From Stagnihabitans lacustris (GTDB lineage: Bacteria; Pseudomonadota; Alphaproteobacteria; Rhodobacterales; Rhodobacteraceae): 64,000 nt of DNA. Shown piece after piece: positions 25,285 through 34,616 of the stretch. The stretch lies in assembly GCF_025950525.1 (NCBI RefSeq), contig NZ_JAPDGS010000004.1, positions 248,001 to 312,000 on the forward strand, in the 5' to 3' direction. The translations under genes and the position numbers were made by a program. Every line of letters begins with the position of its first letter. Positions within the stretch are counted from its first letter, which is position 1. The notes beneath the pieces were generated by a model. It did no database searches, was not told the origin of the DNA, and saw only the letters and a program-made list of their open reading frames with translations.

Positions 25285-27090
25285 ATGGCGCTGCATCCGA
25301 CCCTGGCCCGCGTGACCGACCGTATCCGCAAACGCTCTGAACGGCTGCGGGGCGATTACCTTGACCGGATGGGGGCGGCGCATCAAAAGGGCGCCGTGCG
25401 CGCGCATCTGTCGTGCGGCAACCAGGCCCATGCCTATGCCGCCATGACCCAGGACAAGGCGGCGCTGGCCGAGGGGCGCGCGACCAATATCGGGATCGTG
25501 ACGGCCTATAACGATATGCTGTCGGCCCATCAGCCCTATGAACATTACCCCGAACTGATCCGCGCCACTGCCCGCAGGCTTGGCGCGACGGCGCAGGTGG
25601 CCGGTGGGGTTCCCGCGATGTGCGACGGCGTGACCCAGGGCCAACCGGGGATGGAGATGTCGCTTTTCTCCCGCGATGTGATCGCCATGGCCGCCGGCAT
25701 CGCCATGAGCCACAACACCTTTGACACCTCGATGTATCTGGGCGTCTGCGACAAGATCGTGCCGGGGCTGATCATTGCCGCCGCCACCTTCGGCCATATC
25801 CCGGCGGTGTTTGTGCCCGCAGGCCCGATGTCCTCCGGCCTGCCCAACGACGAAAAGTCCCGGGTGCGCAACGCCTTCGCCCAAGGCGAGGTCGGGCGTG
25901 AGGCGCTGATGGCCGCCGAAATGGCCAGCTATCACGGCATCGGCACCTGCACCTTCTATGGCACGGCCAACACGAACCAGATGCTGATGGAGTTCATGGG
26001 GCTTCACCTGCCAGGGTCGTCTTTCGTGAACCCCGGCACCCCCCTGCGTGAGGCGCTGACGATTGCCGCCGTCGAACGGGCGACCGCGATCAGCGCTTTG
26101 GGGAACGACTACCGCCCGGCAGGCGAGATCCTGGACGAGCGCGCCTATGTGAACGGCCTCGTGGGTCTGATGGCCACGGGCGGGTCGACCAACCTGGTGC
26201 TGCACCTGCCCGCCATGGCGCGGGCCTCGGGCGTGGTGCTGGACCTTGAGGACTTCGAGGATATCAGCCAAGCCGTGCCGCTTCTGGCCAAGGTCTATCC
26301 GAACGGATTGGCCGATGTGAACCATTTCCACGCGGCGGGCGGCCTTGGGTTGCTGATGCGCGAGCTGATGGATGCGGGGCTCTTGCACGAAGACGCCAAG
26401 ACCGTGATCGGCGAGGGGCTGCAGGCCTACCGCAAAGAGCCCAAGCTGGTGATGGGCCGCCTGACCTGGGAAGACGGCGCGACAGAGACGTTGAACGACA
26501 AGATCGTCCGCCCCGTGGCCACGCCTTTCGCGGCAACCGGAGGCCTGAAGCAACTGTCCGGCAACCTCGGCCGCGGCGTGATCAAGGTTTCGGCCGTGGC
26601 GCCGGAACGTCACGTGATCGAGGCCCCGGCCCGGGTCTTTCACACCCAGGACGCCGTGAAAGCCGCCTTCAAGGCCGGAGAGTTCACAAGTGACACAATC
26701 GTCGTCGTCCGCTTCCAGGGCCCCCAGGCGAATGGGATGCCCGAATTGCACTCCCTGACGCCGATGCTGTCGGTCCTGCAGGACAAGGGCTTCAAAGTGG
26801 CGCTGGTGACGGATGGCCGGATGTCTGGGGCAAGCGGAAAGGTCCCCGCCGCGATCCACGTGTCCCCCGAAGCCGCCGCCGGCGGCCCGCTGGCCCGCGT
26901 GCAAGACGGCGACATCCTCCGCCTGGACGCCGTAGCCGGAACGCTCAGCGTCCTGACCGAGGGCTTCGAGGCCCGGTCCCCCGTGGTGGCCGACCTGACC
27001 GCCAACCAACACGGCCTCGGCCGCGAACTTTTCGCCACCTTCCGCGCCCGCGTGGGCAATGCGACAGAGGGGGCCAGCTCCCTGTTCTGA
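25285..27090 (+). CDS. edd: Phosphogluconate dehydratase
   Basis: A 601-residue IlvD/Edd-family dehydratase that converts 6-phosphogluconate to 2-keto-3-deoxy-6-phosphogluconate, the first committed Entner-Doudoroff step. Fe-S-cluster cysteines lie in [13 protein letters not shown] and [10 protein letters not shown], with the early [25 protein letters not shown] and [19 protein letters not shown] are typical of Edd. The ATG at 25,285 follows AAGAGGACATC. eda follows after a gap that contains an inverted pair of type B repeats. Confidence 0.95.
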   Translation: MALHPTLARVTDRIRKRSERLRGDYLDRMGAAHQKGAVRAHLSCGNQAHAYAAMTQDKAALAEGRATNIGIVTAYNDMLSAHQPYEHYPELIRATARRLGATAQVAGGVPAMCDGVTQGQPGMEMSLFSRDVIAMAAGIAMSHNTFDTSMYLGVCDKIVPGLIIAAATFGHIPAVFVPAGPMSSGLPNDEKSRVRNAFAQGEVGREALMAAEMASYHGIGTCTFYGTANTNQMLMEFMGLHLPGSSFVNPGTPLREALTIAAVERATAISALGNDYRPAGEILDERAYVNGLVGLMATGGSTNLVLHLPAMARASGVVLDLEDFEDISQAVPLLAKVYPNGLADVNHFHAAGGLGLLMRELMDAGLLHEDAKTVIGEGLQAYRKEPKLVMGRLTWEDGATETLNDKIVRPVATPFAATGGLKQLSGNLGRGVIKVSAVAPERHVIEAPARVFHTQDAVKAAFKAGEFTSDTIVVVRFQGPQANGMPELHSLTPMLSVLQDKGFKVALVTDGRMSGASGKVPAAIHVSPEAAAGGPLARVQDGDILRLDAVAGTLSVLTEGFEARSPVVADLTANQHGLGRELFATFRARVGNATEGASSLF

Positions 27091-27115
27091 ACCGGGAACG
27101 CCGTTTGAAATCTGC

Positions 27116-27317
27116 GCCTCCGGCGGGAGATATTTTAATCAGTATGAAAGGAATCAGGGTTAATCATATTGCTACGGTACAGGCGGGAGCGCCGATGACC
27201 GTTCAGTGTGAAAGTGCCCCCTGCCTCCCCCGCGCCGTCTTTTCAAAGGTGGCCGGCCCGAGGCGGGGGGCCGATCCTTTCGATTTCATACTGACCCAAA
27301 TATCTCCCGCCGGAGGC
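27116..27317. repeat. Inverted pair of type B repeats between edd and eda
   Basis: A 34-base copy at 27,116-27,149 (starts GCCTCCGGCGGGAGATATTT) faces an inverted copy at 27,284-27,317. They match at 31 of 34 positions, differing only where GGG is replaced by TAA. The 134 bases between them hold no gene and no similarity I recognise. The copy at 27,277-27,317 is identical over 41 bases to 37,074-37,114. The pair could fold into a long stem in the edd-eda transcript or be a tiny mobile-element relic. Confidence 0.85.
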
Positions 27318-27361
27318 TCCAACCTCTCCGCCGCGATGGCGGCACAGAACCGGAGCCTGAC

Positions 27362-28000
27362 ATGACCCCCGCCGAACAATCCCTCAAAGCTGCCGAAATC
27401 TGCCGCCTCGCCCCCGTGGTCCCGGTGATCGTGGTCGAAGACCTCGCCCATGCAGCGCCCCTCGCCCGCGCCCTGGTGGCCGGCGGCCTTCCCGCGCTGG
27501 AGGTCACGTTGCGCACCCCCGCGGCGCTGGAGGCGATCCGCGCCATGGCCGATGTCGAAGGCGGCGTCGTGGGTGCCGGCACGCTTTTGACCCCCGCCGA
27601 TGTGAAGGCCGCCAAGGCCGCGGGCGCCAAGTTCGGTGTCTCGCCCGGCGCCACTGACCGCCTTTTGGATGCTTGCGCCGAATATGACCTGCCGCTTCTG
27701 CCCGGCGCTGCAACCGCTTCCGAGATCATGGCGCTTCTGGAAAAGGGCTATACCGTCCAGAAGTTCTTCCCCGCCGAACAGGCCGGCGGCGCGCCCTATC
27801 TGAAGTCCATCGGCTCGCCCATCCCCCAAGTGAAATTCTGCCCCACCGGCGGCATCAGCCTGAAAAACGCGCGCGACTATCTCGGGCTTTCCAACATCCT
27901 CTGTGTTGGCGGCTCTTGGGTCGTCCCCAAGGATGCGCTCGCCCGCGGCGACTGGGCCGAGGTCACGCGGCTCGCAGCCGAGGCCCGCGCGCTGCGCTAA
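27362..28000 (+). CDS. eda: 2-dehydro-3-deoxy-phosphogluconate (KDPG) aldolase
   Basis: A 212-residue class I aldolase that cleaves KDPG to pyruvate and glyceraldehyde 3-phosphate, completing the Entner-Doudoroff pathway with edd. The Schiff-base Lys is in VQKFFPAEQAGG, with a catalytic Glu in ALEVTLRTPAALEAI and the phosphate-binding segment CPTGGISLKNARDYL. Many such enzymes also cleave the galactonate-derived KDPGal, which would connect it to the dgoD module. It lies 271 bases after edd, wider than usual for this pair. Confidence 0.95.
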   Translation: MTPAEQSLKAAEICRLAPVVPVIVVEDLAHAAPLARALVAGGLPALEVTLRTPAALEAIRAMADVEGGVVGAGTLLTPADVKAAKAAGAKFGVSPGATDRLLDACAEYDLPLLPGAATASEIMALLEKGYTVQKFFPAEQAGGAPYLKSIGSPIPQVKFCPTGGISLKNARDYLGLSNILCVGGSWVVPKDALARGDWAEVTRLAAEARALR

Positions 28001-28025
28001 CCCCCACAGCTTGCACCGAAGATCC

Positions 28026-28045
28026 GCGCGGGCGTCAGCCCGCGC
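28026..28045. terminator. GC hairpin between eda and holC
   Basis: GCGCGGGC, loop GTCA, GCCCGCGC (28,026-28,045) is a perfect 8-bp stem between convergent genes. No T run follows, so it is a weak candidate for termination. Confidence 0.4.
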
Positions 28046-28132
28046 CCCCGCCTTCCAGATTGGGGCCGCCGCGCGGGCCGAGCCCGCAGGGCGAGGCCAC
28101 CCCCTCCGCGCACGACCAACGCACCGTGCAGA

Positions 28133-28630
28133 TCACCCCGCCCGGGCCGCCTTTTCGGACTTCTTCGCCCAAGAGCCGCCTTCGTCGCTCCAATATTGCG
28201 CCGCAAGGCCCCAGCCGGTGAACATCACCCAGGCCTCCCGCGCCCTTGCCACCGCGGCAGGATCGGCGCCATCGAACAGCACCCAGACCCGCTCCAGCCC
28301 CGCCATCTCGGGCTCTGACGCCCCGGCGCCCGCCAGCAGCATCAGCCCGCGTGCGCCGTTGCCGATCGCGCCCACCCCCAACAGCACCGGCTGCAGCGCG
28401 TCATGCGCCCCGCCCGCCAGACCATGCGGCAAAAAGCCATCCTCGCGGCCCAGCCACAGCTGGCGGTCCAGATGCTCCAGAAACCCCAACTCCGGCGCGC
28501 GGACCATGACCTTCCAGCCCTGGCCCACCGCGCGGGTCAGGATCATGGCCAGGGTCTCTTCCAGGCCCGCGTGGATCATGTGGTAGAACACCGCCACCGC
28601 CGGTGGTGCCGCCTCGGGCCTGTCGGTCAC
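28133..28630 (-). CDS. holC: DNA polymerase III chi subunit
   Basis: A 165-residue HolC that links the clamp loader to SSB. Marks are FYHMIHAGLEETLAMILTRAVGQGWKV near the N-terminus, LDRQLWLGREDGFLPHG and GLERVWVLFDGADPAAVARAREAW. The gene starts with GTG at 28,630, 10 bases after the pepA stop, the usual pepA-holC order in proteobacteria. The last 15 residues are rich in Lys and Ala. Confidence 0.9.
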   Translation of the reverse strand: MTDRPEAAPPAVAVFYHMIHAGLEETLAMILTRAVGQGWKVMVRAPELGFLEHLDRQLWLGREDGFLPHGLAGGAHDALQPVLLGVGAIGNGARGLMLLAGAGASEPEMAGLERVWVLFDGADPAAVARAREAWVMFTGWGLAAQYWSDEGGSWAKKSEKAARAG

Positions 28631-28640
28631 TCTTGCCCCC

Positions 28641-30107
28641 TTACCGTTCCAGCAGATCGGCCACCAGCCGGTTCAAGGACCGCACCCCCCAGCCCGTCGC
28701 CCCCTTGGGCGCAAGCCCGGTGTCGCCCTTGCCCAGCGTCACGCCGGCAATGTCCAGATGGACCCAAGCCTGGCCCTCTTTGATGAAGCGCTTGATGAAC
28801 TGCGCCGCGGTGATCGCCCCGCCCTCGCGCCCGCCCACGTTCATCATGTCCGCCAGGCGCGACTTCAGCTTTTCGTCATAGGCCGGCCCCATCGGCATCC
28901 GCCAGGCGCCCTCGCTTTCCGCCGCGGCCGCCTTCAGGAAAGCCCCGCACAGCGCGTCGTCATTGGAAAACACCCCGGCATGTTCCGACCCCAGCGCCAC
29001 GATGATCGCCCCGGTCAGCGTGGCCAGGTTGATGATCCCCGTCGGCTTGAAGCGTTCTTGCGCATACCACAGCACATCGGCCAGCACGAGGCGCCCTTCG
29101 GCATCGGTGTTGATCACCTCGACCGTATCGCCCTTCATCGACCGGATGATATCGCCCGGACGGGTCGCCCGCCCGTCGGGCATGTTTTCCACCAGGCCCA
29201 CCAGCCCCACGACATGCGCCTTGGCCTTGCGCAGGGCCAGGGTCTTCATCACCCCGGCCACAACCCCCGCGCCGCCCATGTCCATCGTCATCTCTTCCAT
29301 GCCACCCGCGGGCTTGATCGAGATCCCCCCGGTGTCAAAGCAAACCCCCTTGCCCACCAGCGCAAAGGGCTCGGCATCGGACCCTTTCCAGGTCATCACC
29401 ACAACCTTCGACGGACATTCCGACCCGACGCCCACCCCCAGCAGCAGCCGCATCCCCAGCCGCTCCAGCTCTTCTTCGTCCAGAACCTCGACATGAACGC
29501 CCAGATCGCGCAGACCCGTCAGCCGTTCGGCGAATTCCATCGTGGTCAGCACATTGGCGGGCTCGTTCACCAGGTCGCGGGTGAAGATCACGCCCTCGGC
29601 CACGGCGCGCGCGGCCTCCAGCGCCGCCTCACCCTCCGGGACCGAGACATTGACCGCGCCCTTCACCGTCTGCTCGCCGGTCTTGTAGGTCGTGAAGTCA
29701 TAGGCCCGCAGCATCAGGCCCAGGAACAGGTCCTCCAGCCGCGCCACACCCTCGGCCAAGACCAGGATATCGGCCTTGCCCCGCGCCCGCGTGACCGAGG
29801 CGCCTGCCTTGCGCGTCTCGTCAGAGGTGGCTTTCTTGGGCAGGCGGATCAGCTGCACCGCTTCGGCCACAAGCCCCGGCAGATGGGCCAGCTCCAGCGC
29901 CTCGCCCGGCTTGACCTTGCCCCAGGCCTCTGACCCCATCGCCTTCGACAGCATCCCCCGGCTTAGTCGATCCAGCCGCCGCGCGGCCAGCGACCGCGGC
30001 ACCTCGCCTTCGACGAACAGCGCGATGCGGCCCGGAACGGTCGCCAGGGTTTCCAGATCGAACGAGATCAGCGCAGGGGTCAGGGCGGCAGTCTGGATGG
30101 CGGTCAT
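28641..30107 (-). CDS. pepA: Leucyl aminopeptidase, M17 family
   Basis: A 488-residue cytoplasmic dizinc exopeptidase. The C-terminal catalytic half carries VGKGVCFDTGGISIKPA (metal Asp, catalytic Lys), MDMGGAG, and NTDAEGRLVLADVLWYA (metal Asp and Glu, catalytic Arg). The N-terminal domain is of the macro-like fold. It releases N-terminal residues from peptides. The start at 30,107 is chosen because upstream codons give no family-like residues. Operon with holC; divergent from lptF. Confidence 0.94.
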   Translation of the reverse strand: MTAIQTAALTPALISFDLETLATVPGRIALFVEGEVPRSLAARRLDRLSRGMLSKAMGSEAWGKVKPGEALELAHLPGLVAEAVQLIRLPKKATSDETRKAGASVTRARGKADILVLAEGVARLEDLFLGLMLRAYDFTTYKTGEQTVKGAVNVSVPEGEAALEAARAVAEGVIFTRDLVNEPANVLTTMEFAERLTGLRDLGVHVEVLDEEELERLGMRLLLGVGVGSECPSKVVVMTWKGSDAEPFALVGKGVCFDTGGISIKPAGGMEEMTMDMGGAGVVAGVMKTLALRKAKAHVVGLVGLVENMPDGRATRPGDIIRSMKGDTVEVINTDAEGRLVLADVLWYAQERFKPTGIINLATLTGAIIVALGSEHAGVFSNDDALCGAFLKAAAAESEGAWRMPMGPAYDEKLKSRLADMMNVGGREGGAITAAQFIKRFIKEGQAWVHLDIAGVTLGKGDTGLAPKGATGWGVRSLNRLVADLLER

Positions 30108-30263
30108 GGCAGGGCTCCGGTGCAAGGCGAGGGTGGGTTTCGGGCGCCAAGCTAGGCCCGCCCGCGGCAAATGGCCAGACGGCGTTTTTCCCCGCGCCCC
30201 GCGTCTTGGGCGGTTTTCCTTTTCCCCGCTTGCCGCTAAGGTCCGCGCAAAGGAGAAACCGCA

Positions 30264-31364
30264 TTGCCACGGATCGACCGCTATATCTTGGGCCAGTTCC
30301 TGCAATATTTCGGCTTCTTTGCCCTGGTCATTGCCGGGGTCTATTGGGTCAACAAGGCCGTAAGCCTGTTTGACCAGCTGATCGGCGACAATCAATCGGT
30401 CTGGGTCTTTGTCCAGTTCTCGCTTTTGACCCTGCCCCAGGTGATCAAGCTGATTCTGCCGATCGCGGCCTTTATCGCCGCGGTCTATGCCACCAACCGG
30501 CTGATGGGCGATTCAGAGATGGTCGTGATGCAGGCCACCGGCTTTTCGCCCTTTCGGCTGGCGCGGCCCGTGATCTGGTTCGGCCTGATCGTCACGCTGA
30601 TGGCCTCGATCCTGACGCATGTCCTGGTGCCGCAAAGCCGCAGCGCCCTGGCCGAGGCGCGTTCGGCCCTGTCGGAAAACCTGACGGCGCAGTTTCTGGA
30701 GGCGGGGACCTTCACCCATCCCGCCGCGGGGGTGACGCTGTATATCCGCGAGATTTCCGACCTTGGCGAGTTGCGCGACATCTTCTTGCAAGACGCCCGC
30801 GACACCGGGCGGCGGGCGACTTATACCGCGCCCTCGGCCCTGTTCGTGCGCGGCGAAAACGGGCCCAAGCTGATCATGCTGGGCGGTATGGCGCAGGTGA
30901 TGGACGCCACGCGCCGCCTGTCGGTCACGCGCTTTGCCGATTTCACCTATGACCTGGGCGCCATGCTGGTGGGCGATGCCGCCCATGGCCGCAGCGATGA
31001 CGAGCTGTCCACGCGTGAGCTTTTGTCGCCGACCGATGCGCTGATGGCCGAGACGGGGCAATCCGGCCCGGCGCTGGTCTTTACCGGCCATCAGCGTCTG
31101 GCCGAGCCGTTTTTGGGGCTTGCGGTGGCGCTGGTGGGCTTTGCGGCGCTGTTGGTGGGCGGGTTCAACCGCTTTGGCCTGTGGAAGCAGATTGCCATGG
31201 CGGTCATGGCCTTGGTCGTGGTCCAGGGCATTGCCACGACGGCGGCGGGGGTGGGTGCGCGGCTGGACAAGGGCTGGATGCTGGCCTATGTCGCGCCGCT
31301 GGTCGGGCTGGCGCTGGGGTTCGGGCTGTTGGCCTGGGCCGGGCGCAGCCGGAGGGTGGCGTGA
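30264..31364 (+). CDS. lptF: LPS export system permease LptF
   Basis: A 366-residue inner-membrane protein of the YjgP/YjgQ family, with a TTG start preceded by AAAGGAGAAACCGCA. Two N-terminal helices (FLQYFGFFALVIAGVYWV first), the coupling region YATNRLMGDSEMVVMQATGFS, a periplasmic beta-jellyroll domain (about 130-260) and three or four C-terminal helices. With LptG and LptB it extracts lipopolysaccharide from the inner membrane. First gene of lptF-lptG-lptD-surA-pdxA; its stop overlaps the lptG start by one base. Confidence 0.93.
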   Translation: MPRIDRYILGQFLQYFGFFALVIAGVYWVNKAVSLFDQLIGDNQSVWVFVQFSLLTLPQVIKLILPIAAFIAAVYATNRLMGDSEMVVMQATGFSPFRLARPVIWFGLIVTLMASILTHVLVPQSRSALAEARSALSENLTAQFLEAGTFTHPAAGVTLYIREISDLGELRDIFLQDARDTGRRATYTAPSALFVRGENGPKLIMLGGMAQVMDATRRLSVTRFADFTYDLGAMLVGDAAHGRSDDELSTRELLSPTDALMAETGQSGPALVFTGHQRLAEPFLGLAVALVGFAALLVGGFNRFGLWKQIAMAVMALVVVQGIATTAAGVGARLDKGWMLAYVAPLVGLALGFGLLAWAGRSRRVA

Positions 31365-32458
31365 TGGTGCTGCATCTTTACATCGCGCGCCGCTTTCTGG
31401 TGCAGGTCCTGCAGATCTTTGCGGGGTTCTTTGCCCTGATGGTCGCGCTGGACATGGTCGAGGAACTGCGCCGCTTTGCAGATCAGGACATCACCCTGAT
31501 GCGGGCCTTTGTGCTGGCCTTGATGAATGTCCCCGCGACCTTTTACAAACTGCTGCCGTTGATCGTGATCCTGTCGGCCATTGCGCTGTTCGTGGGCCTT
31601 GCGCGGTCCTCGGAACTGGTCGTCATGCGCGCCTCGGGGCGGTCGGGGCTGGTCATTCTGGTGGCGCCTGCCATCACGGCGTTTCTGTTGGGCGCGGTCT
31701 GTGTCTTTGTGCTGGACCCTTTGGCGGCGGCGACCTCGCGGCGCTATGACGTTCTAAGTCAGGGCCAGTCGCGCGGCGGGTCGGTCCTGTCGGTCACGGA
31801 GGCGGGGCTTTGGTTGCGTCAGGGCAGTGACGAGGGCCAGACCGTCGTATCCGCCGCCCGCGCCAATCTGGACGGGACAGAGCTTTACGACGCGACCTTC
31901 CTGACCTTTGGCCCTGATGGAACGCCGCTGGCCCGGGTCGAGGCGCAGACCGCGACCCTGATCGAGGGGGCCTGGGCCATGCAAGGCGCCAAGCGCTGGT
32001 CGCTGTTGCAGGACAATCCCGAACGCGTGGCGCAGATGTTGCAGCCCGGGGCGCTTTTGCCCACCGAACTGACGCGCGACCGCATCCGCGCCAGTTTCGG
32101 CACGCCGGGCGCCATCGGCTTTTGGGCCCTGCCCGATTATATCGCCGACCTGCACCGCGCGGGCTTTTCGGCGCTGGGTCACGAGGTCTGGTATCAGATG
32201 GAGCTGGCGCAACCGCTGCTGTTTGCCGCCATGGTGCTGATGGCGGGGGGCTTTACCATGGGTCATGGCCGGATGCGGCGCGGGGGGCTTTTGGTGCTGG
32301 GGGCGGTGCTGGCGGGGTTCACGGTGTTCTTTTTGCGCAACTTCGGTCAGGTGTTGGGGCAGAACGGGCAAATCCCGGTGCTTTTGGCGGCCTGGGCGCC
32401 CCCGCTTGCGGCCTTGTTGATGGCGCTTGGCCTGTTGCTGCATCTGGAGGATGGCTGA
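31364..32458 (+). CDS. lptG: LPS export system permease LptG
   Basis: A 364-residue partner of LptF with the same layout: N-terminal helices (VLQIFAGFFALMVALDMVEE), coupling segment LARSSELVVMRASGRSGL, periplasmic jellyroll domain (about 130-270) and C-terminal helices ending LAALLMALGLLLHLEDG. It starts in a TGATG overlap with lptF and ends in a TGATG overlap with lptD, so the three export genes are tightly coupled. Confidence 0.93.
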   Translation: MVLHLYIARRFLVQVLQIFAGFFALMVALDMVEELRRFADQDITLMRAFVLALMNVPATFYKLLPLIVILSAIALFVGLARSSELVVMRASGRSGLVILVAPAITAFLLGAVCVFVLDPLAAATSRRYDVLSQGQSRGGSVLSVTEAGLWLRQGSDEGQTVVSAARANLDGTELYDATFLTFGPDGTPLARVEAQTATLIEGAWAMQGAKRWSLLQDNPERVAQMLQPGALLPTELTRDRIRASFGTPGAIGFWALPDYIADLHRAGFSALGHEVWYQMELAQPLLFAAMVLMAGGFTMGHGRMRRGGLLVLGAVLAGFTVFFLRNFGQVLGQNGQIPVLLAAWAPPLAALLMALGLLLHLEDG

Positions 32459-34614
32459 TGGCCGGCCCGAAACCCCTGGCGACACTCTTGGCGCTTTGGC
32501 TGTGTCTGACTCTGGCCGGCCCCATCCTGCCTGCGCTTGCGCAGGATCAGGCGACGCTTGTGGCCGACAGCCTGACGCTGCAATCGCCCGACGTCATGGT
32601 CGCTGAAGGCCATGTCGAGGTGTTTTTCAAGGGCCAGCGCATCACCGCCACCCGCGTCGTCTATGACACCCCCGCCGACCGCCTGGTGATCGAAGGCCCG
32701 ATCCTGATGACCGACGGGGATGGCAACGTGATCAGCGCCGACAGCGCCGACCTGTCCGCCGACCTGACCGAGGGCCTGATCCGCACCGCCCGCATCGTCA
32801 TGGGCCAACAGCTGCAACTGGCCGCAGCCGAGATGTCGCGGCGCCCCGGCGTCACCGCCATGCGCGCCGTCGCGGCCTCCAGCTGCCGGGTCTGCGGCAA
32901 TGGCCCCCCCCTGTGGGAGATCCGCGCCCGCGAGGTGGTCCATGACAGCGCCGCGCAGCAGATCTGGTTTTCGGGCGCCAGTCTGCGTTTTGTTGGCGTG
33001 CCGGTGGTTTACCTGCCCATGCTGCGCGTGCCGGACCCTTCGTTGCGCCGCGCCACGGGGTTCCTGTTCCCCAAGCTGCGCTCGTCGACCGCGCTTGGCA
33101 ACGGGATCAGCCTGCCCTATTTCATCACGCTTGGGCGTTCGCGGGACCTGACCCTGACGCCCTTCCTGACCGACAGCGGCGGGCGGACCCTGTCCTGGCG
33201 CTATCGCCAAGCCTTCGGCGCAGGCACGCTGGAAATCGCCGGCGCCTTCAGCCGCGACAAGCTGATGGACGACCGGAGCCGCGGCTATCTGCGGGCCAAT
33301 GCGGATTTCAACCTGGGCAATGACTGGCACCTGGGCTTCGACGGCACGGTCCTGTCCGACCCGGCCTATCTGCAGGACTATGCGATTTCCGACAGCGACC
33401 GGCTGGTGTCGTCGCTGCGCCTGACGCGGGTCGGGCGCGACAGCTATACATCGGCCGAGCTGACCTCGTTGCGCACCCTGCGCACGACGGAAAGCAATGC
33501 AACCCAGCCCTCCGCCCTGATCGCGACCGAGACGCGGCAGCGCTTTGTGCCGGGCGCCTTGGGGGGGATCGCGACCTTTTATGCCCAGACCTCGACCCAG
33601 CGCCGGGCCTCGACCTCGGGGGCGGATGCCGATGCCGACGGGATCGCCGATGGCCGCGACATGGGCCGGGCAAGCCTTGGGCTGACCTGGACGCGGCGCT
33701 GGGTGGGCGGCCAGGGCCTGGTGCTGGATGGCGGTTTGCAGGGCGGGGCCGACCTTTACGACATCGCCCAGGACGACATCTATGGCGGCGAGGCGGCGCG
33801 CAGCCTGATACGAGGCGCGGTCCGCCTGTCCTGGCCCTTGCTGCGCAACGATGACCGCGGCACGACCCTGGTGGAACCCGCGCTGCAGCTTGTGACCGCG
33901 CAAAGCCGCGCCACCGGCAAGGTCCCGAACGAAGACAGCCCCCTGGTCGAATTCGACGAGGCCAATCTTTATGCGCTGGACCGCTTTCCCGGCGCCGATG
34001 CGGTGGAAACCGGAGCGCGGCTGAACTTGGGCGTGACGGTGACGCGGGCGGCGGACTGGGGCGGCTATGGGCTGACCCTGGGCCGGGTTTTGCGCGCCGA
34101 CGACCCGGGGCTTTTCACCGCGGCCACGGGGCTTTCGGGCAAGGCCTCGGATTGGCTGGTGGCGGGTCAGGTCTCGATGGGGATCGACGGGGGCACCCTG
34201 TCCTTCACCGGCCGCGCCCTGGTCGAAGACGACCTGTCGCTGTCGCGCTTTGAAAGCCAGTTCGCCCTGGCCCTGAACCGCAGCAGCTTTACGGGGGGCT
34301 ATGAATTCGTCCAGGCCGATGCCGCCCAGGGCAGGACCCAGGACGTGCGCGAGATGGTGATCGCGGGCACGGCCAAGCTGGCGGGCAATTGGACCCTGTC
34401 GGCCTCGGACCGCTATGACCTGTCGACGCGCACGACGCGGGCCGCCTTTGGCCTGGGGTTCCGCAACGAATGTCTGGCCGTCGATCTTTCCGTCTCGCGC
34501 CGCTTCACAAGCTCGTCTATTGTCGAGCCAAGTTCGGATGTCGGCCTGACGGTCGAGCTTTTGGGACTGGGCGGGGCCTCGGATGGCCAGCCCGCCACGA
34601 CTTGCCGGAGGTGA
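32458..34614 (+). CDS. lptD: LPS-assembly outer-membrane protein LptD
   Basis: A 718-residue precursor with a signal peptide ending near PALAQDQ, an N-terminal OstA/LptA-like beta-jellyroll (about residues 30-130, DSLTLQSPDVMVAEGHVEV) and a large C-terminal beta-barrel. It inserts LPS in the outer leaflet together with LptE. Cysteines SSCRVCGNG (about residues 141-146) and CLAVDLSVSRRF plus TTCRR near the end fit the disulfides that lock this protein. Followed after 2 bases by the surA-like gene. Confidence 0.93.
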   Translation: MAGPKPLATLLALWLCLTLAGPILPALAQDQATLVADSLTLQSPDVMVAEGHVEVFFKGQRITATRVVYDTPADRLVIEGPILMTDGDGNVISADSADLSADLTEGLIRTARIVMGQQLQLAAAEMSRRPGVTAMRAVAASSCRVCGNGPPLWEIRAREVVHDSAAQQIWFSGASLRFVGVPVVYLPMLRVPDPSLRRATGFLFPKLRSSTALGNGISLPYFITLGRSRDLTLTPFLTDSGGRTLSWRYRQAFGAGTLEIAGAFSRDKLMDDRSRGYLRANADFNLGNDWHLGFDGTVLSDPAYLQDYAISDSDRLVSSLRLTRVGRDSYTSAELTSLRTLRTTESNATQPSALIATETRQRFVPGALGGIATFYAQTSTQRRASTSGADADADGIADGRDMGRASLGLTWTRRWVGGQGLVLDGGLQGGADLYDIAQDDIYGGEAARSLIRGAVRLSWPLLRNDDRGTTLVEPALQLVTAQSRATGKVPNEDSPLVEFDEANLYALDRFPGADAVETGARLNLGVTVTRAADWGGYGLTLGRVLRADDPGLFTAATGLSGKASDWLVAGQVSMGIDGGTLSFTGRALVEDDLSLSRFESQFALALNRSSFTGGYEFVQADAAQGRTQDVREMVIAGTAKLAGNWTLSASDRYDLSTRTTRAAFGLGFRNECLAVDLSVSRRFTSSSIVEPSSDVGLTVELLGLGGASDGQPATTCRR

Positions 34615-34616
34615 AG

